NCBI GenBank assembly: GCA_007922305.1
Contig: ML677386.1
Location: 11,451,830-11,515,829 of the forward strand
DNA: 64,000 bases
From: Dermatemys mawii
Lineage: Eukaryota > Chordata > Testudines > Dermatemydidae
Reading direction: 5' to 3'
Shown here: positions 13,501 through 28,500 of the stretch, piece after piece
How the letters are laid out: each line of letters opens with the position of its first letter
Numbering within the stretch: the stretch's first letter is position 1
The notes under the pieces: generated by a model
Told to the model about the DNA's origin: nothing
Seen by the model: only the letters and a program-made list of their open reading frames with translations
Database searches by the model: none
Position numbers and translations under genes: made by a program

Positions 13501-16500
13501 AGGTGCTACACTAGCAGAGCTGCCTTCCAACTCCTACATGCCAGCTAGACAGACAATTCTGGGCAGAATGCCCCAAGTTTGCTGTCTTTTGCACAGCTGT
13601 ACCATTTGTGCTTGCTGAGCAGTCTGGCACTTGCATCCAGGGAGTATGACACTTTTCCCTGCCTTATGCAGAGATAATACCCCTTAAAACCACCACTGTT
13701 GTGGGGGTATGAGCTGCTCATCCCTGTACTGCCTCAAGAGTCTTAATTTAGCTCAAGCTGGCATTGATCTCTAACAAGTGGATGAAGTACCCTTCAATTC
13801 CAATAAAAATAGACCTCAGATGGAGATACTTATTAAAAAACAGGAAGAACAAACAAGAGAAGATATACAGAAAATAAAATTTTAAATGTGACTACTGCTT
13901 TGCTAAATTAACTACCCTCCCCAAATCTGTTTATAATGACTTAATAGGCATGAGGTTCGTTTGGTTACATACTCAGAAGTATGAGCACAGTTTAGCACTG
14001 TGAATGCTGAACAATCCATTATACTTCATGTTGAACGTTTGTGGAAAGGTGCTATCCAGTAGCCCATACCTACTACTACAAACTACTGGGGACCTGTCCT
14101 AGCTCTTGGGATGGCAGACCCTTTAGAAATGCTTACTTCAGCCTTCAAATCCCTCCTGCTGAAAGGCCTACAAAAAAACTCAACAATAGTTAGACAGGTG
14201 GTATGAGGTGAGTGCAGCTCATTACCCAGATAAAAAAGGTCTCCCTGTTCTCTTGTGTTCCTCCCAACATGTTCAATGTAGTCACCTGTTGCCACTTGCC
14301 TTCTACATAGATTGTAGGTTCGTTGGGGCAGGGACTGTGTTTCTGTTCTGTCTGTACAACATCTAGCATAATGGAGCTGAAGCCATTAGGTGCTCCCGCA
14401 ATACGAAGTAATAATAAAATAGACAAATAAATCTTTTTAAATGTAAAGATTTAAAAACCTAAGATTATCCAATCACTTTGATTTTTGCCAATTTTACCTC
14501 CTTTTAAACAATCTAGCCTTGCAGCACTCAGGCTGAGCCATTGGGTGGTAAGTGCAGGTTGGTGTATGCCAGTCTTCACACTCACCGCTGGAAATGAATC
14601 TAACACACAGAAACCAATGTTGCTACCTGTTTTGATGATGGTTGTTGGCTCTCCACCATGCAAACTGGCTCTACTGATGGAAGGGCCACTGATCTCTGTC
14701 CAGTAAACCATCTTGTCCATGCAGTCATACGCAACTCCAATAACAACTCTGTCCTGTAAGTCAACAAGTGAATTATTACAGCCCCATACGAAATAACAGT
14801 TCTAAAGCCAGAAAGAATGGCTTAGGGGTCTAAGCATCAGACTCTGTGCAGGGCCAGAGTTAAGAATAAGGGCCCAGAAAGCAAATGAACAGAGGGGCCC
14901 TGCTGGGGTCAGGTCATGGAGGAGAGCTATAGAGGCAGGTGGGTGGCCAGGAGGAGCAGAGTTACAGCAGGTGGAGAAGTAGTTAGTGCAAGTGTAATTT
15001 ATTAAATTAAAACTGTATTTTTAATACATGAACTATTCTTATTTAAAATAAACCATAACATTTCCTTTTCCTGAGATAGTCTGTGGACAAGCAGAAAAGA
15101 TTTAAGCATCTATCGCAAAAGAAAGCAGAACCCAACCCAAAGAGCACACATTTAGATTTAAAGTATCCTTATCATAGCAATTGGATGGGACTTTTAGTCT
15201 GACACTCCTCATTTTGTATGGATTACTGAGCATCTCTCTTGTGATGCTTTAGTAAGATAAGATTCTGGCAGAATGGAAGAGTACAAAGAGTCCAGAAACT
15301 CCTTAACAAGGCATTTCAAAAACATCCATTAAAATGATATTTATTTATGCATGGTGTTCTTGACCAAGCTTTCAGACTATAGGTCACAGGGTGATCAGAG
15401 TGTTTGCATGTTGCAACATGCTGTTTCTGCTTGACATTTACACAAATCTCTCTATAATTTAGAAATTGGGATTTTAAAAAAAATATCCAGCTATTGTCAG
15501 TAAAAAGGAAAAGGGTTGGAAAAGTTTACTTAATGATTAAATTAAGAGTTAACCTTATCTATGAAGATTTTCACTGGAGTTTCTCTTTTAAATTATTTTA
15601 TTCAGACCAGACAGAGGGAGCCATCAGGCTCACTGACAGGAATTTCCAGTTCTGCTTATGCATCAACCTGACTGCCCAAGTTTGTACTGAGTCTGGTCTA
15701 CAACAATATATTATTGTATAGAATCTTCATACAAGAGACAATGGACCCAATTCTACTCTTATATCAGGGCGCTCCTACTGACATTACTCACTGAGTTGCA
15801 CCAGTGTAACTGAGATCATTATTTGGCGTTTAGTGTAAACAACTCTTTCTGTAGCTTCAGTTTCAGGATTCTTTATTACTGATATAAATAATTTCAATAA
15901 GAGTGAGAAGATACCAAATTTGTGTGGAGCACAGGTAAATGTGGGACTAAAATGAGTAAGTCCTTCAACATAAGAGAGATTTGAGAGGTTTCCCCTGTAA
16001 ACAAGGTTCATAATCTGTCTCTTCAGTGACCAAAAGGACATTTTTTTCCCCTAAGCACCAGTGGCTATAGGAGGTACAATAGATACTCACTGGAACATGC
16101 AGTAAAGCTTTCGCATCAGTTTTTTTCATATTATTTTCCACCAGTGGGACGTGTTCAATCTTCCCACTTTGGGCAAAGAGTAAGTGTGTTCCTGGGGGCA
16201 GAGGAATTGAATCTGGTCGAACAGAGGGCCCAATAACAACAGGAGGAGCAGATGTGCTCAGACCTTGGTGACAGATGATGAAAAGCAGACGAAAAAGTCA
16301 GTTCATGTAATTACAACAAAGCAAGACACTATCTTCAATGCATAATTATAAACATCTTAGAAAGAAATAGCACTATAAATGGATAGTAACAAGAGAAGTA
16401 GGACAACAGATATTTTACAGCTTCTGAATTTTTCTTGCACACAGTGGTGCAACAGAGTGTGCTGTAGCTCAGGATGTGAGTTTGTCACGGAGGTCACAGA

Positions 16501-19500
16501 TTCCGTGACTTTCTGTGATTTTTTGCAGCAGCTGGTGTGCCTGGCTCAGGGGCAGCTCGTGTGCCAGACGTACCAGCAGTTGCTGGGGCAGTCTGGGGCT
16601 ACTATGCCCCCTGCCCACCAGCAGTAGCAGAGTTTGGGTGTGGGAAGGGGAAGGGGACAGGGGCACAGGACTGCGGGAGATGGGTACTGGAAGGCACTTA
16701 CCTGGGGGGCTCCCCAGAAGCGGTGATATCCCCTTTGCTCAGTTGCTAGATGGAGGAATCGCCAGCAGCTCTGCGCACTGCCCCCACCCAGAGCGCTGGC
16801 TTCGCAGCTCCCATTGGCTGGAAACTGCAGCCAATGGGATCTGCCAGGCATTGCCTGCATGCCACTGCCCACCCATTCTCCTAGCACTGGGCTGCCCTCC
16901 CCCTGCTAAATTTTAGTCAGGGGTATTTTTAGTAAAAGTCACGGACAGGCCACTCACTATGAATTTTTGTTTACTGCCCATGACCGGTCCATGACTTTTA
17001 CTAAAAATACCTGTATTAAAACATAGCCTTAGTTATAGCCCCTCAAGAGATTTAACAACGGGCATGATCCCACTGTGATAGCACAACTCTATAATACTCC
17101 AGTGCAGCACAGCACCTACATGGTATACCAGAATCCACTGAAAACAGATACTGCAACAATTTAAGAGATACCCATAGAGGAGACAAATCCTTAAGCAACT
17201 TACATGGGGGTCGGATTCCTGGTCCCGTTCTGGTGCCATCAATCTCATTACCATCCCTGTCCACACACCAACAATACCCAGTGCTAGAATGGCATTGAGT
17301 TGGTTGGTAATTCCCGTGCTCATCACACTGAGGAACAAACTGACCAATGGGTATGGGCCTTTGTGAGTAGGAAGAGCCCCTGCTAGCCAAAGCTTGTTCT
17401 TGATCATGCTGACATTTAGTCTTTAATTCTGCAAAAAAAATAAAGCAATGAATATTTTACTTTATATGCCAGACCAGCTATAGGATCCTAGTGCAGCAGA
17501 ATATGATGACGGTATTCCAGACTCCAGCCTTTACAGAAAGTTTTTACTATTACAAGTCCTGCTGTCATAATGTGTAGTTACTTCAATGATAACCTGACAA
17601 AAGCAAGTCTCCAAACAGATTTCAGAGTCAGCGTTAAAAGTGTAACTTCGTATAGTCTGAGACTATGAGCAAATGCTAGATTTTAATACTTTATGTATTC
17701 AGAGGATCACATGCACTAATAAGAATCATCATGCCTGTCCGTTGTGACCTAGAATGGAACTTTGCAACACTACTTCACTCCAAGAACTGTGGCTAAATAG
17801 CTATGTCACACTGTAGATGTATTATTTTTTTCCAGCTCTAAAGGTGTAGCCTCCCTTCAGATCCACAAGAGCAAGTCCATGATAAGTAGCAGAAATTACA
17901 AGTTCTCTGCAGAAGCCAGAAAGTCTAGTGTCTCCTTATGGCTTTATGTCACAAGCAGGGTGAGACCCCTCTGGTATCTGCAAAGACGAGTGTGGTCTGG
18001 TCCAAAAGTGGGGGAAAACACAAACAAAGGGGAGGGGCGGGAATCAGAGAACTGATTCTACTGTCTTGTAAATGTGTTGAAAAAGGAGGACTATCAGGCA
18101 GAACAGATATACCAGTCTGGAAACTGGTGGCATGCAGCAGCCCCACCATCTGTGGAGATCTGTTAATAAAGAGGTCACAAAGGAACCATTAGCATTCTAT
18201 ATGATCAGGAAGGTTAGCCACAGTCCTCTGACTATCAGCTTTTCCTAAGACATCACAAAATCAATTTATGAAAAATATACTGGAGTCATACACCTCATGC
18301 CAGAGGGAATAGTAGCATGGGTGGAACATCCACTTTTCCATTGATCTGCCTTTCAGCATAAACAAACTCAAATCATACATTCAAATGGCTTATGTCTCCA
18401 GATGCAAATAACTGGATTAGTGTTATTTTACTCTGGGAGTACCTACAGCATTTGGAAGGGAAGAGAGAGATCAGTTGTGACTATACATCCCCTGCCTCCT
18501 TCCTCACACTGCAGAACCAGTTCTCCAGCCAGCCAGCCACAACCATTCTGAACTGTTTGATGAGGTTTAACATCACCACTTCCATTTATTCGTTTGTGTT
18601 TTACACCATGCAACAGCCTGGTAGGGAACAATGGCCAGTATCAGCAGTACACCCCTGTGAAGCCACTCAGAGTAGAGCAGGCTTTGCTGATGACACAGCT
18701 TATTTATACAGTTTTACAGTCACACAGATACACACCTTAGATTTTTTTAAAAGTTATTTAAACCAGTTATGCGAGGACAGGCTTGGGACAGGTCTCAGAC
18801 ACCTGGACACAATTAAAATAGGGAAATGCAAATGTCTGGAGAACAGCTCAGCCTCTCTAAACAAATGAAATATTTGGTCTCAGCTCTAATGTGGGTGGTG
18901 GTGGAGTATCTTGAGACAAGATAGAACACAGATTTTTAAGGAACGCTATAGAGCTAATATTTTGTGTGTGTTTGAAATGATCATCTTCCCAGCCATGCAC
19001 TATAAAAAAGCAGGGAATGTAGTAATTGGCTCGTTTGCCCACACTGTTTGCTTTTTTAAGAGGTCATGTTCTGTGTACAGCATTCTCCCGTGAAAGCTGA
19101 GGGTGTACAGCAGCTGGAGGCCAGACGCGTTTTTCTATTGTTCTAGGGTCTTAAAAGGAAACTATTATCCATTCAAATTATCTCTGAGACGGCATCAGCC
19201 GCTCCCTCCTCCAAAAATGAATATGAATCCCAGAGGTTGGCCATTGCTCCTCTCTGTCCCAAGAATTAATCATCAAATAGTGTCACAGTCTCAGTCACTA
19301 TTGAATTTCTAACAAAACTAAACCAGCAGCTATTTTATTAACAACTTAAATTTCTAACTATAAATCAAGAGAATGAATACATTTTTAAAAGGAGTTAGCA
19401 ATTACATATTATAGAAAGGAATGCATGCACTCCAATTGTAATCTGGTTGTTACGTAAAACACAGTCTTACTACAGCTAAACAGAAATGTCACAAGAACCT

Positions 19501-22500
19501 TGGAGTTCACATATGTATTTGAACTGAGTTACATGGATACCTTTCATGCTGGTTATAGGAATGCCAAAAATGAGATGGCAAAACCCACAGCAAAATGGTA
19601 AATTGCAAGTTACTCGTGATTACCAATTTACGTCCCAATCCTGCAAATATTTATACATGTGCTCAACTTTATTTAAGCAAGCACACATGTAACAGTTTGC
19701 AGGATTAGGGCCTTAGGCCAATATTGCAATCAGAGCCACGTGGGTAGACCCTGAAACTCTATACAATAGTCAGAAAGCTCTGCTCATGTGGATCCAACTG
19801 AAGGACGAGGCCTTAATTTGACAATTCCTTTCCAACAGCTAGTTAAGAAAAATGTAGATGTTCAGAATGAAAGTTTCCAAAACACATCCCCAGTGGTCTC
19901 ATGAACTGAAGCCATAGTCAACTGATAAGAGTTTACAAAAATATTTATAGGAAAAGAGAATCCCAAGCAAAATAATTTCACTTTCACTGCATAGACAGGC
20001 AGCCACAGTAAAGATACCTTTTATATAACCTTTATAATGAAGAACAGGGGTTAAAAGCATCCTGGAGAGGGCTGAGGTTGTGAAAGGCTGTTTGGGGAAG
20101 ATGCAGCCACAGCTGGGGCCAGCTCAGTCAGGGAGCTGGCCCTTTAAGAGGGTTGTGGTCCACAAACTGAAGGCGTCTCTCTCTAACAGTGGAGTGAGAA
20201 GGACCTAGCTGCCTGAGAGTACGGTACCTGAAGCAGAGCAGGGCTGGGGAATAGAGTAAGGGAGCTACAGAGCTCTAGCCTGGTAAACCCCCAGGCCTTG
20301 ATGAAGGTCTATGAAAAGATACTCTGGAGCAATGCTGGGGAACAGGGCAAGGGAGCTCCAGCCTGGTAAATCCCCAGGCTGCATGTCTTGGTGAAGGCTT
20401 GTACAAGTCCTGAGGTTGCAGAGATGCTCCCCGGGAAAGGCAGAGGCAGCTGGTCCTAACACCCTTTCCAATGGTGAGTAGTTTAGAGTCTGCAGTCTGC
20501 CCCAGTGAGCAGGGGCTATATGATGACTGGCAGAAGCCACTGAGCCAAGGTGAGTTTAGAGGATTGGGGGTTCCACTGGGAGAGGAAACCCAGAGTAAGG
20601 GGATACTGTGGGGACAACACCCCAAGGTAAAAGGGCACCAGGGTCTGGGAGAGACACGGGGACCCTAAGGCAGGCGAGAGATACTATGCTAGAAATGACA
20701 CTATGCTAGAAGTGAGCTAATTCCCAGGGTCACCAGCAAGAGGTGCCATGCTGGTGAGTCTTCGACCTTTCTACAATAACCATAGCAGTTCACTTTGCAG
20801 TTTTGTTAAGTCTCCCCAACACAAACACAAAAACGCATGCTTTATTTGCTACTGCAGCGCTAAGAACCAATCTTACAAATGTTTGTTTATGCAATTAGTC
20901 CCAGTAAAGTCAATGGGATTACTTACATAAGTAAGAGCTTTTTGGATCAGACATCTAGTTTCCAGACTCTGGAACCCATGGCTTTTTTAAACTTTGAAAA
21001 TCTTAGTCTATATTTATAAAGATACAGAAGACAGCTAAACAACTAATTCCCACTGCTTTTCAGTGACAGTTGGGTGCTTAGCTGCCCTTTGTGCCTTTGA
21101 AAATCATCATCCTACTCATTTGTGCTAGATCAGTGGTTCCCAAACTTTAACAACCCACGAACCCCTTTCACTAAAATGTCAAGTCTTGCTTCTAAAAGCA
21201 AATATTTCCAGGGATTTTCTCCCCTACCTGAGCATAAATTATAAAAGCAGTGATCTTGGAAATATAACATTTGTTTTTATGACACACTATTATTAATTAT
21301 AATTTATAATAAGCATATCATTACAGTAATTTATTATATTGTGAAAATGACAATACTCTTCTAAGATCTCGCTTTTGTAGCTTGTATCACTTTGATTAAG
21401 CCTGTTACAAGCGAAGGCTCCTATGCATCATCAAGTAGTATCACATGTGAAACAGCAGGAAGGTATTTAAGAAGCCAGCTCAAAGAGTTCCTTCTACACA
21501 AGCATTCAGGTCTTGAGCAGTCCAGGCAAACAACACACGCTACAACAAAGCTTCAACTTGTTCTTCAGAATAATTTTTAAAACAATCCTATTTAACTTTA
21601 AAAACAGCAAAAAAAAATTCCACCTTCCTTTCCATTTCTTATTAGGAGTCTTGAAGTTTAAATCTCCTCAGTGTCCCCCGGGCTCCCAGCTGCTGTTCCT
21701 GTGCTGCCCAGGATCCCTAAAGACAGTTCTGTCCACCATTAGGGAATTTTTGCCCGAGACCCCCCTGTAACATTTCGCGAACTCCCAGGGGTTCACAAAG
21801 CCCAGCTTGGGAACCACTGTGCTAAATGCTCTATGTGCATATTTATATACATGAATTTATTGTAAGCTTTCAGTTCCATCCAACTTTCTATAGGTTACCT
21901 TGAGCTGTATTCTTGTAAAAAGTCTACTTTAGATAAATATTTATCTATTAAAAATCTGTGAACAGAAATAAGATCATCATCAGCGTATCTGCATTCTATA
22001 CTGAGCACACACATTTATTTGGTTAGTCTTTTAGCATTTATTTTAGCTAGTCTTTCACCCTTATTCTCATACTTCAACTCATAATGCTTACTTTAGCTCA
22101 TTTTACAATACACACATAAAAGTTCACCAGCACCACCAGCAACAACAAAAAAGAAATCCTATCCACTACAACCACTCAGTCACTTTGCTTTTACACTGCA
22201 TTTCTTTCTCCTCTTTTGTTAGTTTGAATTGTAAGTTGGGCTGACTATTAATTGCAGTTAACTCACGTGATTAACTTTAAAAAATGAAATATGATTATTC
22301 GTAGTTGTAATCACACTGTCAAACAATACAATTCCAATTGAAATTTATTAAATATTTTTGGATTTTTTTTTTACATTTTCAAATATATTGATTTAAATTA
22401 CAATACAGTACACAAAGTAGACAGTGCTCACTTTATACTGTTGTTTTTGATTATAACTATTTGCAGTGTAAAAATGGCAAAAGAAATAGTATTTTTCAAT

Positions 22501-25500
22501 TTACCTCATACAAGTACCACAGTGCAATCTCTTTATTGTGAAAGTACAACTTACAAATGTATTTTTTTTTTGTTCCATAACTGAACTCAAAAACAAAACA
22601 ATGTAAAACTTGAGAAATAAAGCATGTATTCTTAACAGTGAGGGTAATTAACCAGTGGAACATCTTACCTAGGAACATGGTGGATTCTCTATCATGTGAA
22701 GTCTTGTAAATCAAGACAGAATATCCGTCTAAAAAATATGCTATAGCTCAAACAGCAGTTATGATCTTGATGCACATACTGGGTGATACAGAAGTTATTG
22801 GGTGAGGTGGCTGGAGTTATGAAGAAAATCAGACCACATTGTCTCAGTGATGCCTTCTGGCCTTGAAGTCTCTGAATGTATAAGGATGACCTTCCTATAG
22901 CAACAGCTGTTTAATTTTTGTTCCATCACACTTTCAGCATCCATGTCGTTTCAATATATGGGACATCTTCCTCCCCTTCACCATCCACCAAAAGTGATTA
23001 TGAACTGGTTTTGTAATCATGCCAAATTCAGATATTCACTTTTATAAGCCATTAAAATATTTTCAGCTTCTGATCTACCAACTCAATCCCATTTTCATTC
23101 ACAAATGGAAGCTACAGGAAATGTTTTCATACTGTGCCCAGAGTCATTATATAATCTCATAGTTACTTGTTTGGACAGGTCATTCTGGGTACCACAAGAA
23201 ACTACACTGAGATTTTCAATTGCTAGTCCTGAACAGTCTCAAAGAACAGGTGAAAAATGTCAACATTAAAATCTCACCCCTATTTATCAGTTTACTTTTG
23301 CTTTTGTCATCCTGCATTTGTAGTGATATACTACAAACAGTAAATAGACTTATGTTGTCAATCAAATTCTCATATGAAAGAGATTACACACACTAACAGT
23401 ACTTGTGTGAGTACTATTTAGTGGCCATAGGCCCTAACCCAAGAATCTTTTTTTTCCTCTTCTGTTTAGTAAATATAGACTCTGGCGTTTGCAAGGGTGG
23501 GAAGGCTCAGACATCTGTTTCTTTTTGAACTGAAAAAATGAAGCGTGAGGAAATAATGAAGTTCAGACATTCTTTATAGCTGCTGGAATGTCACTGCTGA
23601 CATCTACTCTTTCATTAACAAGGTGGCTAAGTTTGGAATTAATGTGAAATTCCAGACAATTTCCAACAGCTACTTCTGAGAGAAGATATAAAGATGAAAA
23701 CCCTAGAAATGGGAAAGTTTGTTCTAGCAACAAAATAGGTTAAACATTTGACCTCTGATTCCAAATTGAAGAACCGTAAAACTTTACCTCCTAACACACA
23801 CTGGAAACCATCCCCACGATAACCTGCCTTACACTGGCAACTGAAGGACCCAGGAGTGTTGTAGCAGAAAGCATTTGGATGACAGCGGTTCTGTTGACAT
23901 TCATCTACATCTGTAAAACAGAAGATCAGGCCAGATAATTTCTCATGATATACAATAGCTTACAAATCAGTTGTTTGTTTTGGATTCTCTTAAGGTGCCA
24001 AAGTGACTTAGGAGTAGAAGTCTCTTTTTTAAAAGTGGCCAACACCTAGGAACCTAAATTCCATTGACTTTCTATAGAACTTCAGCTCCTATGCCACTTT
24101 GGTGCTTTTGAAAGTTTTACCCCCATATCTAGAAATCAAATCCTAACCTGGAGGTAAAGCAAGCAAAACGTATACCGAAAATTCTAAGAAAAAGCCTTGT
24201 CAACAGTTTACTAACACAGCTACCTACCCACATTATTTAAAAAAATTCTGGATTTCAGAAGCAACAGATCTATAGCTTGGTGGACCCTATAACATGGTTA
24301 GGATTTGGCTGGCAAAGGTTCCAGTGCACACAATTGTGGGAAGCCACCACTGCACTGTAGTCCAAGCAATGTGAAAAAAAGCATGTTATTATTACAAATT
24401 CAGCATGCCAGGCATGGTGGGCCACATCCTCAACTGACAGAAGCGGGTATTGCTCTGCGCTGATTTATACCAACTGAGGATCTGACCTGTTTTGTTTAGG
24501 TGACCATAAACTAACTACTGTTTAAGATTATTGCAACTCTCCGATCAGAGTCAGGCTACTTATCAACCCATGGCTGTAATGAGTCCTGGGTTACAAATGA
24601 GGGAGAAATAGAAGGGTTGAATTTATGTTTGTCAGAAGACCTACCAACCAAGACACTTTCTATTTGAAAATCAGAAATAAGTGATTTAAAAATCAAACCA
24701 AGGCAGGTATCAACTGGTTCACTAGCATATATAATAATCAGCAAAACTGTACTAAATAAATAATTGGTGTTACGCACCCACACAGGAGCGTCCATCTCCA
24801 GAGAAACCATCTACACATGTGCAGATGTAAGAAGAGCCACCAACGTACACACATTGGGCACGCTGAGGAATATCACAGTTGTGTGTGCCCATCACACAAT
24901 GGTTTTTAACATGTTCGACAGCTGTAAGTTTAGATAAACACAAAATTAAAATGAGATTTTACACATTTAAATTTCCCTCTACTTAATCAGCAGCTAGAGG
25001 TACATTTCAGAGAAAGAAAAGCAATTTTTCAAAGATATAAAATACAAAAGGAACCTTTGTTTTATTTACCTATCTGTATTTACTTACACTATGTACCTCG
25101 CAGGACAAGGTCATTTTACAAATGAAGGGCTTCATTCTATTCAGCACCTTGCAGGTTTGGGCCAAATATGTATTGTACTAACTATGCAACAGAGAAGTCA
25201 CCACACACAAATCCCAGCATCCAAAGGATTTTTCCTTTTTATAATTTATCAAGTAGTGGATGACAAAATGTCAGGAAAATAACCTTGTACAGGCCTATCA
25301 ACATATTGGCTGCACTATCAGCCCAACGCACAGGGAATAATTCAGTATCCCACTAAACTAACCCAGGATTGTTGTCACTTGACAACAGATGGGAGCTGTG
25401 ACTCAGTAGGAGCCAAATACATTTGTAGATTAATGGAGAGAAGTTTTGGCTAATTGCGACAGCTATCACACAATCTACTTACAGCTGTGCCTGCTATCGC

Positions 25501-28500
25501 ATTTCTAACAGTAACAACAGCTATTCCATGGCCAAGACTACTTCTATCACTCTCCAGAACTCCCCACTCCCACTTGTTATGTCTAAGAGAAGGGGAAGAG
25601 GCAAAAAAGGAATTAAAATACATTTTGAAATCCCCTTGTCCCCAGAAATATGTGAATCTGCAACACATGCAGCCACAGCAGCATTCTAACAGCTGGTGCA
25701 AGAGTGTTCACCGAGAGCTACCCCTTCATGGGCTCTTTGCTAGGAGGGACAGGGTGACTGGAGAGCAAGGTCTGGATTGCTTCTCTCTGAGCAGCACAGA
25801 CGTGTAGATTTACAATCCTGCCTGCCAAAGCTGCTGTCACAGCAAGATCTATGAGAGTCACTTTCTCTTCTTTTCCATATGAAAAGCCCTGGTAGAAAAG
25901 CACTGACAAAGCTGGGATCATTTAGATTTGTTTGTCTATGAAAATAAGATTTAGCATAGAGCCACAACCCACCTATTTTATACTCTGGGCTGTATATCCA
26001 AAAACCCTCCTAATCTGCAGCCAACAATCTGAGCACAGCACCCATTTACAACCCTTTGCTTCATCTCTCATGGAATCAACAGCTTCTGAACAATAGCCTA
26101 TGCCCAACACCATATAAACAGCTTCACTATCAATGGAAAAATGTATTACGCAGTAACTAACCTAAATATTCAGTAAAAATGGAGACAACTCCAGTAACCT
26201 TGACATGCTCAGAGGTCACAAGATTTTGGGAGTTTCATGCATCTTGCACTTAATACAAAAACTATGAAAGAGCTAAAGCTGAGTAGGAGCACTGTCTGGA
26301 GAGAGCAAGTTGCAGAAGCATAAAAGAAGTCAACAGACACCCACTCCGGTACTTAGATTTGCGGAGTCCTGACTCCCTATCCCTGGGGAAGGAGAGAGGA
26401 AGAAGAGAGCCACTGGCTTTGTTTTCATCAGCGAAGTACTCTCCATTCTCCTATACACAGGGCTGGCTCCAGGACCAGCAGAGCAAGCACGTGCCTGGGG
26501 CAGCCCTTGGTAAGGGGCAGCATTCTGTCCATTGTTGGGGCAGCCAGAGCTGGTCACCAGAAGTGCTACAAAGGGCTTGTCTTCACTAGAGCGGGGAGAG
26601 ATCGATCTTATGGCGGTCGATTTATCACGTCTCATCAAGATGTGATAAATCGATCGCCAGCGGTGCCCCCGTCGACTCCGTAACTCCAGCTCGCCAAAAG
26701 GCGCAAACCGGAGTTGATGGGGGAGCGCGCCGCCGACCGCCGCGAGGACAGCAGATAAGTCGGCTGTAGATACGCCGATTTCAGCTACGTTATTAACGTA
26801 GCTGAAATTGCGTATCTACAGCCAATCCCCCGCGCTAGTGAAGATCAGCCCAAAGAAACTTTATAGGTACATCCTACATAACACACTCCTTACAGCGATG
26901 TGCAGAGTACACACCCAGGTAGCCCTCTTTGCACGGGTACAAACAGCAGCATAGGCAGTGAGGCGCTGCTTAAAAGATGTGCCTGAAGCCTGCATTTATG
27001 TCCCCAGGCATATATCCTACATGGCTCTCTACAGCCCATGCAGTGCCTTCCCTGCCTACACTGCTACTTTTAGCAGAGTAGTGTCCCACTGCCTCCCAGC
27101 TGCAGCGTGGCACATTTTCCCTTTAAAATAATTCAATATTTACAAGACTGTCAAAAAAGAGTGTCATAAATTTTTATACAAAGTTGCATGATTTTTTTTT
27201 CAGTGTGTCTTTTGATTTTTAAACTCATGGGGTTTGTAAATTTCTCCAGGGCCAGGCATCCAACCCCTAAAAGATTCTATATAATATTAAACGAGATGAA
27301 AATTCCACATGGGAAATTAATGTCCGCACAAAGAAATTCACTTTAAACATGCATTCTGTACAAGCACCCTCAGACTTAGTCAGCTACTATAAAAGTTGAA
27401 CTTCTGTAAATGCAAAAGCCTTAGAGGGAGTAAGGAAAAGAAAATTTAGTGAACCTGTACTTGTCCAGAGTAGGAAACGCCTGACTATATATTCTTAAAT
27501 TCAGGTTTCAACCAAGCAGATGTTGAAACAACCAAATATGTAAGAAAGGAAATATTTAATAAAAAGTTACTTGGCTGAACCAATAAAGTTACTTATTTAA
27601 AGCTTTCACAGGCCACCTGACATTACACAGCTAACAATAAAATTTTCTCAAAACCCTAGAGGCTTAGATTTCTTTTAAAGCAGGGATTTAGAACAGTTCC
27701 CCCCCCCACTCCAATGCTCTGCAGTTACAACTCCTTTTTAGCAAGCTCCAATAAGAACTTCAAGACTCCCAACCTACACACTGCACTGATCCACAACAGC
27801 ATGCGTAGGGACTGGTTCTGAACAGCACACTACATTATTCAAATGATAAATCTGAGAGTTACATAGAATGACACCATGCTGAAGATAGACTCTTATCTGG
27901 ACTAAAATATAAGAGAGCAAAAAGAGCTGAATTCTCCCTCTTTCCACCTGTAGATCTTCTTTTGGGAAGGAAAGGTGTGGCAAAATTGTCTTTTCTAGTT
28001 GCAAGTCAGAAGGAATTTCCAAAAGTGTTGAAATGTAGTTTCACAAATGGCATAATACAAGGGTGCAACATGGGCTTCTTAAACATTGGTATTTGGGTCC
28101 TCTCAAAGAATGCGGACTCCCTAGTCCACGCTCCCCACATGTACTGCAGCCCAGAAGCAGCAGAAGGTCCATAAAAGTTGGGGAGTCGATGGCACCTGAA
28201 CCATGGCCCATCTCCCCACGCTGCCCCTTCTCTCCGAGCCCTTCCCTTGCACCACCCCATTCCCTAAGGCCTCACTCAGAGCCCACTGAGACCCTGAGGC
28301 CCTGCCTCTTCCCCCGTCCCAAGACCCCGCCACCCACTGGCTCCTCTCCGCCCCTTCCACTCCCCCTTCACTTGCTCTTAGGGCAGGTAAAAAGTAGGAG
28401 GGACCATGACTCCTTGGCCCCTCCTGTTCTGGCAACGCTGCTTCAGCCAGCTCACTTCAGGACCCCAACAATGAAGTCCAGCTCTCAGAAACAGCAAACA

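Larger units (their letters stand above)
7689..14626 (-). other. NID1: NID1 intron 15
   Basis: Contains a possible DNA-transposon fragment (9605), a GT/GC-alternating stretch near 10885-10925, a Harbinger-type MITE (11901), a hAT element (12212) and an L2-like tail (14298). The stretches 7700-9600, 9870-11890 and 12450-14290 show nothing that I recognise. Confidence 0.85.
17429..23787 (-). other. NID1: NID1 intron 12
   Basis: Contains a palindromic MITE (19631), a duplicated interspersed repeat (20040-20760), a hAT element (21131), another DNA-type repeat (22235) and a CR1 3' end (22640). The stretch 17430-19620 has only chance ORFs, the longest 158 codons and unlike anything that I know. 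Confidence 0.85.

Noticed and set aside
18392..18868. 158-codon ORF in intron 12
   Set aside because: No recognisable domain, ordinary composition, no splice or homology support. Likely chance.
20040..20760. Endogenous retrovirus LTR
   Set aside because: No paired LTR, primer-binding site or viral ORF is visible nearby. I kept it only as an unnamed interspersed repeat.
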